Of a stretch of 64,000 bases of DNA, positions 51,785-59,006 are shown one piece after another. This DNA comes from DASUWK01 sp036378435 (GTDB taxonomy: Bacteria > Chloroflexota > Dormibacteria > Dormibacterales > Dormibacteraceae). The stretch is from contig DASUWK010000062.1 in assembly GCA_036378435.1 (NCBI GenBank), forward strand, positions 30,745-94,744, read 5' to 3'. The notes under the pieces were generated by a model. The model had not been told where the DNA came from. It searched no databases and was given only the letters and a program-made list of their open reading frames with translations. Within the stretch, counting starts at the first letter, position 1; the number at the start of each line of letters is the position of its first letter. A program made the position numbers and the translations under genes.

Positions 51785-52198
51785 GTGCCGGACACGGGCA
51801 GGAGCTTCCGGGTGCTGCGGATGCGGACGGTTGCCGCCGCCGAAGACACGGGCGGTGCTTTCGAGCTGATGGAGGACCAGCGCGATGTCGGTCAGGGGCC
51901 CGCACCGCACGTCCACAGGCGGAGCGATGAAGCCTTCTACGTGCTCTCAGGTGGCTTCACCATCGTGCGCGGCCACGACGAGATCAGCGCCAGCCCGGGA
52001 GCGCACGTCTTCGTGCCGAAAGGCACGCGTCATTTCTATCGCGCGACGAAGCCGGCCTCGCGGCTGCTGATCCTCTACAGCCCCGCGGGCCGATTCCAGG
52101 ACTTCATGCTCGAGCTGGACGAGCTCTTCGCCGCCGGGCTGACAAGTGCCGAGGCGATTCAGTTGGTGGCGCACAAGTACGACTCCGAACCGGCTTGA
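51785..52198 (+). CDS. Single-domain cupin protein
   Basis: The 137-residue cupin has motif 1 in HVHRRSDEAFYVLSGGFTIVRG (two His and Glu metal ligands) and motif 2 in PGAHVFVPKGTRHFYRA. It could be a small metal-dependent enzyme or a sensor of a small ligand. Its TGA overlaps the TTG start of the LuxR-family regulator (TTGA), so the pair is co-translated and the cupin may provide or modify the inducer. Confidence 0.85.
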   Translation: MPDTGRSFRVLRMRTVAAAEDTGGAFELMEDQRDVGQGPAPHVHRRSDEAFYVLSGGFTIVRGHDEISASPGAHVFVPKGTRHFYRATKPASRLLILYSPAGRFQDFMLELDELFAAGLTSAEAIQLVAHKYDSEPA

Positions 52199-54819
52199 GC
52201 GCCGCCGGCCATTGGGACGCACCTCTGATCGGCCGCGAGGCCGAAGTCGAAGAGATCACCGCGGCTTTCCAAGCGTCGGCGAGCACCGCCGTCCTGATCG
52301 CCGGCGCTGCCGGCGTGGGCAAGTCCAGGCTGGCCGCCGAGGTGGCTCAGGTCCTCTCGGCGTGGGGCTGGACCACGGCCAACGTGATCGTCACCAAGGC
52401 GGCGGCCGGAGTCGCCTACGGGCCCTTCGCCCCGCTTCTGCCCGACGTCGGCACCTTGGGCGCCGACGGGCTGCATCTCATGCAAGGCGCATCCGCAGCC
52501 ATCGCCCGACGAGCTCGGGACGCGGGGCGATTCCTGCTGATCGTCGACGACGCGCACCTTCTCGACGACGGATCGGCGGCCTTGGTGCACCAGCTGGTCC
52601 AGGAGCGGACCTGCGGACTGATCGCGACGATCAGGACGCCTGACATCGCGCCCGACCCCATCACCAGTCTTTGGAAGGACGGCTTGGCGCTGCGCGTGGA
52701 CGTCGAGACCTTGATGCACGACGAGGCGGACGCCCTCGTGACGTCCAGTCTCGGTGGGCCTGTCGCCGCGTCGGCGCTGCGTTGGTTCTGGAGCGTAGGG
52801 GCCGGCAACCCGATGTTCATTCGCGAGCTGCTCATCGGCGCCGAGGAATCACGTTCGTTATATGCGCGTGACGGCATCTGGTTCCTGCGCCTGCCTCTCC
52901 CGGCGCCCGCTCGCCTAACTGACCTGATCGCCACGCGCCTGGCCAGCATCACGCCCGACACGGCCGAGGTCGTCGACCTCGTGGCGATTGGCGAGCCGCT
53001 GGGCTTCGACGAGCTGCTGGCCATCGTCGGGCGCACATCGATTGAGGACGCCGAGCGACGTGGCCTGGTCGTCGTGCGCGAGGAGGAAGGCCGTGCCGAA
53101 ATCCGCATGAGCCATCCGATGTACAGCGAGATCCTGAGGCAGCGAATCCCACGTGTCCGCCTGAGCCGGCTGTGCCTGAAGCTGGCCGAAGCCGCGGAAA
53201 ACACACCGATGCGGCGCCGCGATGATGTCTTGCGCATCGGTCGCTGGCGACTCGATGCCGGCGTGCTCGGTGATCCGGAGTTGCTCGAGGAGGCCGCGCG
53301 CAGGGCGAGGACAGGCCGGGACCCGGGGCTCGCGGCTCGCTTCGCACGTGCGGCCATGGAGGCAGGTGGCGGGGTGACTGCGGGCGTGATTCTCGGTGAA
53401 GTGGAGTTCACGGCGGGCCGGCACGAGGAGGCGGAGAAGATTCTCGCCGGCCTGGTGGCCGCCTGCCGCAACGACGAGGAGCGAGCGGCCGTGGCCGGCG
53501 CGCGCGCCTACAACCTCGGAACGCTGGTGGGTGATGCGGTCGCCGCGGCGGCCGTTGTGGAGGAGGCCCTGTCGGTCATCAAGGAGCCTGGGCCACGCCG
53601 TCGCCTCCTGGCGCGTCAGGTGATCATCGAGGTTTGGTCCGGACGGCTGACCGCAGCCCTTCGGGACGCTGAGGAGCTGCTCAAGAGCGGTGACGGCGGC
53701 GCTGTCCGGCGTGGTGAGTACGTGTCCTCGATCGCGCTTGCGCTGCTCGGTCGCACCGAGAGTGCCGTGGCCAGCGCGCATCGCGCTCGCGACTCGCCAG
53801 GCGATGCCGATGTGCGCCCGGAGAGTTACCTGGTCGGCTCGCTCATCGCTCATGTTGTGGGCGGCCGGCTGTTCGCGGCTGATGCCGACGCGCAACTGGG
53901 CATGGAGGCTGCGCTGGAGACAGGCGACAGTGAGTCCAACGCGACTTTCTCCCTTCTGCGCGGATGGGTCTTGATCGAGCGCGGCCTGCTGGCGGACGCA
54001 GCACTGAGTTTTCGCGAGGCCGCCGCCATCAACCGCGAGCTGTCTGACAAGCCAAGCCTTCGGTGGTGCTTGGGCGGCGTCGCGATGGCCGAGGCCATGG
54101 CAGGCAACACAGGCGCTGCAGCCGATAGCGAGGCTGAGCTGGCCTCACTGCCGCAGCACCCTACGGCGGCCCTCGATCCATTTCTGGTCGCGAGATGCCA
54201 GGGGTGGGTGCTGGCTGCCGCAGGTCATTTGACCGAGGCAAGAGCGCGAATGCGCCTGGCAGCTGACGCCGCGCGCACAACCGATCAACACGGCGCCGAG
54301 GCCTTTCTCCTCCACGACCTGGTGCGGTTTGGCGATGCCGACGCAGCCGTGCCGCGGCTGCGAGAGCTGACCGACATCGTCGACGGCGACCTGATGCCGG
54401 CTTTCGCGAGGCACGCGACGGCTCGAGCCAACGGCGATTGGCGCGGCATGGCCGATGCGGCTCGGAGGTTCGAGGAGCTCGGCGCTCTGATGCTGGCCGC
54501 GGAGGCGGCCCACGCCGCGGCGGTTGCCCTCGGCGTAGAAGGCGACCAGCGCAAGGCGGGCGCGATGACACGGGAATCCGCCCGGCTCCGGACGCTCTGC
54601 GGGCCTGAGCGCAGCCCCCTGCTCGTCAACGCAGACGCCGCGGCGGAACTGACCAAGCGCGAGCTTGAGATCGCGGTGCTGGCGTCATCGGGGTTGACCA
54701 GCAGGGGAATCGCCGATCGGCTTCATCTCTCAACGCGGACCGTCGACAACCACCTCCAACACGTCTATTCGAAGCTGGGGATCACGACCCGGTCAGAGCT
54801 GGAGCGCGCGCTGCTGTAA
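52195..54819 (+). CDS. Large ATP-binding LuxR-family (LAL/MalT-type) transcriptional regulator
   Basis: The 874-residue regulator has an N-terminal STAND/AAA-like ATPase with Walker A AGAAGVGKSRLA (about 36-47) and Walker B FLLIVDDAHLLDDG, a central TPR-like helical region (400-770), and a C-terminal LuxR HTH (LTKRELEIAVLASSGLTSRGIADRLHLS, STRTVDNHLQHVYSKLGI). LAL proteins bind a ligand and ATP, oligomerise and activate nearby operons. The gene ends 82 bp before a secretion-type operon with a three-half-site operator. TTG 52195 overlaps the cupin stop. Confidence 0.9.
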   Translation: MSAAGHWDAPLIGREAEVEEITAAFQASASTAVLIAGAAGVGKSRLAAEVAQVLSAWGWTTANVIVTKAAAGVAYGPFAPLLPDVGTLGADGLHLMQGASAAIARRARDAGRFLLIVDDAHLLDDGSAALVHQLVQERTCGLIATIRTPDIAPDPITSLWKDGLALRVDVETLMHDEADALVTSSLGGPVAASALRWFWSVGAGNPMFIRELLIGAEESRSLYARDGIWFLRLPLPAPARLTDLIATRLASITPDTAEVVDLVAIGEPLGFDELLAIVGRTSIEDAERRGLVVVREEEGRAEIRMSHPMYSEILRQRIPRVRLSRLCLKLAEAAENTPMRRRDDVLRIGRWRLDAGVLGDPELLEEAARRARTGRDPGLAARFARAAMEAGGGVTAGVILGEVEFTAGRHEEAEKILAGLVAACRNDEERAAVAGARAYNLGTLVGDAVAAAAVVEEALSVIKEPGPRRRLLARQVIIEVWSGRLTAALRDAEELLKSGDGGAVRRGEYVSSIALALLGRTESAVASAHRARDSPGDADVRPESYLVGSLIAHVVGGRLFAADADAQLGMEAALETGDSESNATFSLLRGWVLIERGLLADAALSFREAAAINRELSDKPSLRWCLGGVAMAEAMAGNTGAAADSEAELASLPQHPTAALDPFLVARCQGWVLAAAGHLTEARARMRLAADAARTTDQHGAEAFLLHDLVRFGDADAAVPRLRELTDIVDGDLMPAFARHATARANGDWRGMADAARRFEELGALMLAAEAAHAAAVALGVEGDQRKAGAMTRESARLRTLCGPERSPLLVNADAAAELTKRELEIAVLASSGLTSRGIADRLHLSTRTVDNHLQHVYSKLGITTRSELERALL

Positions 54820-54849
54820 ACCGCGGCGGCGTTGTGCGCACCGAAAAAT

Positions 54850-54877
54850 TGAGCAGCCGTTGCTCATGACCTGAGCA
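54850..54877 (+). promoter_or_regulatory. Three-half-site operator TGAGCA-N5-TGCTCA-N5-TGAGCA
   Basis: TGAGCA at 54850, TGCTCA at 54861 and TGAGCA at 54872 each start 11 bp apart, so alternate sites face opposite ways on successive helical turns. All are perfect. They lie in the 82-bp gap between the LuxR-family regulator and the operon at 54.9 kb. It is a likely binding site for that regulator or another dimeric activator. No clear -35/-10 is seen after it, so activation may be required. Confidence 0.6.
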
Positions 54878-54901
54878 CCGGTCCTGCGGAGACTCCCGGC
54901 C

Positions 54902-55126
54902 GTGAACCGATTCGAAGCGCTCCGTGAGCTGCCCACCACGCATGCCGTGGCCATCCGTCTGCGAGACGGCGGCTTCGACGATCACGGGATCGCCGTGGCC
55001 CTGGACATCGAAGACAACCAGGTCCCGATGCTGCTGCGGATCGCGAACCGGAAGCTGGCCAATCTCATCGCGGCCGGGGGGCCAGACAACACCTCGGCCG
55101 CGCAGAAAACGGGAGGAATCACATGA
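54902..55126 (+). CDS. Sigma region-4-like mini protein, 74 residues
   Basis: The GTG start at 54902 gives a small protein whose middle resembles a sigma-70 region 4 or LuxR-type HTH: LPTTHAVAIRLRDGGFDDHG, IAVALDIEDNQVPMLLRIA and NRKLANLIAAGG. There is no region 2, so it cannot act as a complete sigma factor. It may regulate the operon or an ECF sigma partner. It overlaps the first secreted-protein gene by 4 bp (ATGA). This is inference from pattern and position only. Confidence 0.65.
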   Translation: MNRFEALRELPTTHAVAIRLRDGGFDDHGIAVALDIEDNQVPMLLRIANRKLANLIAAGGPDNTSAAQKTGGIT

Positions 55127-55602
55127 AGTCTCGGAAGCTCGTCATCAGCCTCGCGGCTGCCACCAGCGGCGTCTTGCTGGGTGCCGGGGTGGCCTTCGCT
55201 GTCTGGAGCGCATCCGGATCGGGCACCGGCACCGCGGCGGCCACTGTCGCCCAGGGCGTTACCTTGATCGGCGTCACGCCCACCGGGGCCAACGCCACGC
55301 TCTATCCGGGCGGCCCGGCCAGCGCGGTGTACTTCCAGGTCTCGAACCCGAACCCCTACGCCATCACGATCACGGGCGTCAGCTGGGGTACTCCGGTGTC
55401 GAACAGTACAGCCCAATGCGCGAACACCAACATCAGCCTGGTCGGATCGCCACCATCCGCGGTCTCGATCTCAGTTCCCGCCAATGCGACGTCGGCCACT
55501 CTCAACGTGCCCGGCGTTCTCGTCCTGGCTCACAGCGCGCCGGACGGCTGCCAGGGCGTGAGCTTCAACGTTCCGATGACGGTCACTGGAACCGAGCAGT
55601 AG
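55123..55602 (+). CDS. Secreted protein of a three-gene exported set, member 1
   Basis: The 159-residue protein has a signal peptide (MKSRKLVISLAAATSG, then LLGAGVAFA), followed by VWSASGSGTGTAAATV. Related W-x-A-x-GSG sequence follows the signal in many exported beta proteins of high-GC bacteria and in member 3. The rest is a beta-sandwich-like domain with a Cys pair (QCANTN and DGCQG). It may be a surface fibre or pilin-like subunit. It overlaps the mini-protein start by 4 bp and the next gene follows after 13 bp. No SipW, sortase or usher gene is visible. Confidence 0.75.
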   Translation: MKSRKLVISLAAATSGVLLGAGVAFAVWSASGSGTGTAAATVAQGVTLIGVTPTGANATLYPGGPASAVYFQVSNPNPYAITITGVSWGTPVSNSTAQCANTNISLVGSPPSAVSISVPANATSATLNVPGVLVLAHSAPDGCQGVSFNVPMTVTGTEQ

Positions 55603-55615
55603 GCGGTTTGAGGTT

Positions 55616-56032
55616 GTGGCCGCGAGGGCTCGAGAGGTGGCGATCTGGATTGCAGGCGCCGTCGTTCTGACCGGAATTGGAGCGGCCCCGGCGGCATGCG
55701 GCTCGAGCCCGTCCGGCACTGGCCCAGCATTCACCATCAGTGGGGACGTCTCCGGGCTTTACCCCGGGGCGTCCCTGCCACTGCATCTGACTGTTGTGAA
55801 TCGGGAGCGTTTCCCGATCGAGATCACGTCGATCACGACCACCGTGAGTGCCGCCGGCCCGCAGTGCGCCGGATCCAACCTCTCGGTCACGAGCTTCAGC
55901 GGAAACGTGACGGTGCCCGCCGGCAGCGTGACGGCCCTCACGGTCAACGCGACGATGCTGCACTCAGCGCCCGGCGCCTGCCAGGGGCAGGTGTTTGCAC
56001 TGCAGTACCGCGGCGCGGCGACTCGGTCGTGA
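55616..56032 (+). CDS. Secreted lipoprotein-like protein of the exported set, member 2
   Basis: The 138-residue product has an N-terminal hydrophobic region and possible lipobox PAACGSS (Cys28). The domain that follows is a beta sandwich related to member 1: LYPGASLPLHLTVVNRERFPIEITSITTTVS against LYPGGPASAVYFQVSNPNPYAITITGVS, and HSAPGACQGQVF against HSAPDGCQGVSF. The Cys residues that match those of member 1 probably form a disulfide. Its GTG start and 3' GTGA overlap with member 3 show one co-translated operon. Confidence 0.75.
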   Translation: MAARAREVAIWIAGAVVLTGIGAAPAACGSSPSGTGPAFTISGDVSGLYPGASLPLHLTVVNRERFPIEITSITTTVSAAGPQCAGSNLSVTSFSGNVTVPAGSVTALTVNATMLHSAPGACQGQVFALQYRGAATRS

Positions 56033-56451
56033 CGGGGCGACGCCTGGTTCCGGCGGTCACCGCCGGCCTGCTCGTCCTTTGTCTCGGGGCCGGCAGCCGG
56101 CCGGTCGATGCGGCCTGGTCCGCGCCGGGGAGCGGCGCCGCGACGGCAGCCGCCGCCGTGATGCCTACAGGCACCGCTCCGGCCGCGAGCGCCTCAGGCA
56201 GCTCGGTCACCGTCAGCTGGCCGGCGGCGACGTTCCAGAACGGAGCGGCGGTCGCGGGCTACGTGATCAAGCGCTACAACGCCATCAACGGTTCTGTCGC
56301 GGCCGTCGGCAGCGGCTGCAGTGGGATCGTCACGACTACCAGCTGCACAGAGCAGTCGGTACCCTCCGGAGCCTGGATCTATACGGACACGCCGGTGCAG
56401 CTGACCTGGACGGGTGGGGAAAGCTCGCCCAGCAACTCGATCACCGTCTAG
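56029..56451 (+). CDS. Secreted fibronectin-III-like protein of the exported set, member 3
   Basis: The 140-residue product starts at GTG 56029, overlapping the TGA of member 2. It has a signal peptide (LVPAVTAGLLVLCLGAGS), then AAWSAPGSGAATAAAAV like member 1, and a fibronectin type III-like domain (PAASASGSSVTVSWPAATFQNGAAVAGYVIKRY). A pair of Cys (SGCSG and TSCTE) is probably disulfide bonded. Its TAG shares a CTAG with the convergent ceramidase-like gene. Confidence 0.72.
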   Translation: MTGRRLVPAVTAGLLVLCLGAGSRPVDAAWSAPGSGAATAAAAVMPTGTAPAASASGSSVTVSWPAATFQNGAAVAGYVIKRYNAINGSVAAVGSGCSGIVTTTSCTEQSVPSGAWIYTDTPVQLTWTGGESSPSNSITV

Positions 56452-58910
56452 GTCGCACGCGGGCGGCGGCGGCGACGGCCGAGGATCCCCAGAAGGCTCA
56501 ACACCAACAGAACGCCGATCACGCTCAGCACCTGAGGCACCCTCGTTCGTGCACTGGTGAGCCGCGCCGGCGGCGCGGCGCTTGCGTAAACACGACTCGG
56601 CTCAGAGGCAAATTGAGCGGGCTTGGCCGCGGCTGGGGCTCCGACGGTCTTGGCTGCAGGCAGTACAACGGACGCGGGCGCCCCGGCGATGTCCGGGTAG
56701 ACATCCAGCCAGTGACGCGCGCCGTGCTTGTCCAGGTAGCCCCGCGTGTTGCGGTCGGGGACCGTCTGCGGCCGCCCCGAAAGACTCATCCAGTGAGCGG
56801 GGACGACGACGCCAGAACCGGGCAGCCAGACGGCGACGGCCGGGCCTGTCGCGTTGAAGACCTGGTCGACGCTGCACTTGATCTCCGGGCCGCCGAGCGG
56901 ATCGCGCGAGAGGCTGCCGTCCGGCAGCATATAACGACCCTGTGAGATGGACTCCGGGCCGCCTCCGTACGCGTCTAGGAGAGAGACGAGCGAGTCGCCA
57001 AGGATCTGGCCGGACTGCGAGCTGGCGGCCTCCGAGTCGTCGGAGTGGCCGCAGCCGAAGCGATCGGAGCCGTTGCCGATCGGGTCCGTCGGGTACTCGC
57101 CCGGAACGCCGACCCCGTTTCCCTGCGGAAAGATGTAGCCGATCATGTCCTCGCCCAGGCCGTCGATGAAGCGGTATGGCGTGTGCATGTGCGGGATCAG
57201 CCAGGCGGGCAGTGGGAACTGCCCCTGGCCGGGCATGTAACAGGGATTGGTCGGTGTGGTCGGGTCGGAAGGCGGTTCCGGGCCGGGGTTCGGATCCGGG
57301 CACGGCATGTCGCCCGGCCCTTCGAAGCTGCGCAGGTAGGTGAACGGGAAGACCTCGCCCGGCACCGAGACGAACTCGCCGTCGCCGATACGGAAGAAGG
57401 CCACCTGGGTCTTGACCGAGGTGCCCGCGGCCGTGCCGTTGGGGGCGGGTCCGATGGGCACTGTGCACGTGGGGTCGTAGGACGGCCGGTTGCCGAACTC
57501 GCCGGTTGCCCCGATGGCGCCGAAGAGCAGGTTCGTGACGCGCACGCAGGAGTCCGCGCGGGCGCCGTACACGGTGTTCGACTTCGACTCGGTGCCTGAG
57601 GTGGCGAGGGCGCTGTCGACGGCCCCGCCGAGCTGCTCGCCCAAGACCTTGGTCTCGCTGTAGTAGCCCAGCGCGGTCTGCGTCCCTTGCTTGTCGTAGA
57701 GCGTGCGGCAGCCGGCCGGGTGTCCCTCGTCGATGAAGCGCTGCGGTGTGCGCGACAGTGCCGAACTCCAGACTTCCGGCGTCTCGTTGCTGCCGACCGA
57801 CCCTGCCATCTCAATCGCGACCGCGCCTGGATGGGCAGCCTCGAGGCTGGAACGGAACCAGTACGGCCAGTCTGCGGTGACCCAGTCCTTCTCCTGGTCG
57901 AGGGTGGTCTTGCCATCCGGCGCGCCGGGGTCGAGAGAGCTGCCGCCGTTGAAGCCGAGCGTCTCGGTGTGCTGGCTGACATCGCCCAGGATCGCGATCA
58001 CCTGGCTCGGGTTGGACGCGTCCACCGCCTCCATGGTCGGCATCAGCTGGTCGTCCACGAAGGGGTAGGACGAGAAGCATTTACGCAGGTCGGCCGGCTC
58101 GATGGCCTCGGCATAACGCACCCGCGCCGGCCGCATGCCGCGGTAGGCCTGTTCGATCGCCTCGGCGGAGCGCTGCACCAGGTAATCACCGAAATAGTGG
58201 TTGACGCTCGACGGGAAGTCATTGCCGGCGTAGAGGCCGATGGTGTCCGGAGCCGACTCGTCATGCGTCGAGGAGATGAAGATCCCGTCCAGGGGCTTGG
58301 CGCCGGCGGCCGCGAGGTCCGCGGCCACCTTGGCGCGGATCTGCTGCTGGTACGTGTCGAAGAGGCCTTCGTGGTCCTCGACCTCGACCGCGATCGTGCG
58401 ACTGCCGTTGCTGACCACGACCGCGCGCGCGGTCACGGGGTCGGCGATGCGCTGATAGAGACGCGGAGCGTTGGAACCACCGCCCAGGAAATTGCCTTCC
58501 CAGCGGCCCAGGCCGTTGGTGGGATCGCAATCGAGCCAGGGGTCGCCCACCTGCCAGTGGCCGACGCCGTTGAGGTCCTTGTAGGGCTCCATGAAGGCCC
58601 AAGGGCGCGGTCCGTCGAAGCCGACTGGTGCGGCGCAGCCGCCGGTCGTAGTGGGGTCGACAAAGCCTGGCGGGGTGCTGCAGTTGAGGGCCGCCCGCGC
58701 GGCCGCGGTCGTGGTGTCGGGGCCGCAGGGCGGGCTGTAGTCGCCGACGGCGGCGCCGACCAGAAACTGGACGCCCTTCGCCGTGGCAGCGGCGGCGTGC
58801 ACGTCGGCGACCGCAAGGCCTACGCCGGTCGAAGTCGCAATTAGGAACGGGGCTATGAACGCAGCCCGCAGCCGCTGACTGAAGTGCCTGATAAGTCGAC
58901 TCCCGCGCAT
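56448..58910 (-). CDS. Neutral/alkaline ceramidase-like secreted hydrolase with C-terminal membrane anchor
   Basis: The 820-residue protein has an N-terminal signal and a fold resembling neutral ceramidase N-terminal domains: FLVGAAVGDYSPP, the metal-site-like IFISSTHDESAPDT (usual form SxTHxHSGP), and AIEMAGSVGSNETPE, which resembles the NxGDVSPN region. It may hydrolyse amide-linked lipids. It ends with LSVIGVLLVLSLLGIL and RRRRRR, a membrane-anchor pattern without LPXTG. The second catalytic-type His of ceramidase is not clear (THDES instead of THTHS), so activity is uncertain. It is convergent to the secretion operon. Confidence 0.7.
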   Translation of the reverse strand: MRGSRLIRHFSQRLRAAFIAPFLIATSTGVGLAVADVHAAAATAKGVQFLVGAAVGDYSPPCGPDTTTAAARAALNCSTPPGFVDPTTTGGCAAPVGFDGPRPWAFMEPYKDLNGVGHWQVGDPWLDCDPTNGLGRWEGNFLGGGSNAPRLYQRIADPVTARAVVVSNGSRTIAVEVEDHEGLFDTYQQQIRAKVAADLAAAGAKPLDGIFISSTHDESAPDTIGLYAGNDFPSSVNHYFGDYLVQRSAEAIEQAYRGMRPARVRYAEAIEPADLRKCFSSYPFVDDQLMPTMEAVDASNPSQVIAILGDVSQHTETLGFNGGSSLDPGAPDGKTTLDQEKDWVTADWPYWFRSSLEAAHPGAVAIEMAGSVGSNETPEVWSSALSRTPQRFIDEGHPAGCRTLYDKQGTQTALGYYSETKVLGEQLGGAVDSALATSGTESKSNTVYGARADSCVRVTNLLFGAIGATGEFGNRPSYDPTCTVPIGPAPNGTAAGTSVKTQVAFFRIGDGEFVSVPGEVFPFTYLRSFEGPGDMPCPDPNPGPEPPSDPTTPTNPCYMPGQGQFPLPAWLIPHMHTPYRFIDGLGEDMIGYIFPQGNGVGVPGEYPTDPIGNGSDRFGCGHSDDSEAASSQSGQILGDSLVSLLDAYGGGPESISQGRYMLPDGSLSRDPLGGPEIKCSVDQVFNATGPAVAVWLPGSGVVVPAHWMSLSGRPQTVPDRNTRGYLDKHGARHWLDVYPDIAGAPASVVLPAAKTVGAPAAAKPAQFASEPSRVYASAAPPARLTSARTRVPQVLSVIGVLLVLSLLGILGRRRRRPRAT

Positions 58911-59006
58911 TGATTGCTGTGGCAGTCGCCGGCTGCCGCTCGCCGATCGTTACCTAGCACGGTGCTGGGTCGCAACCTTCCGAGTTGGTGACGAGGACCT
59001 GAAGCC

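Noticed and set aside
54902..55126. A full ECF sigma factor
   Set aside because: Only a region-4-like segment exists. No region 2 is encoded in any frame nearby.
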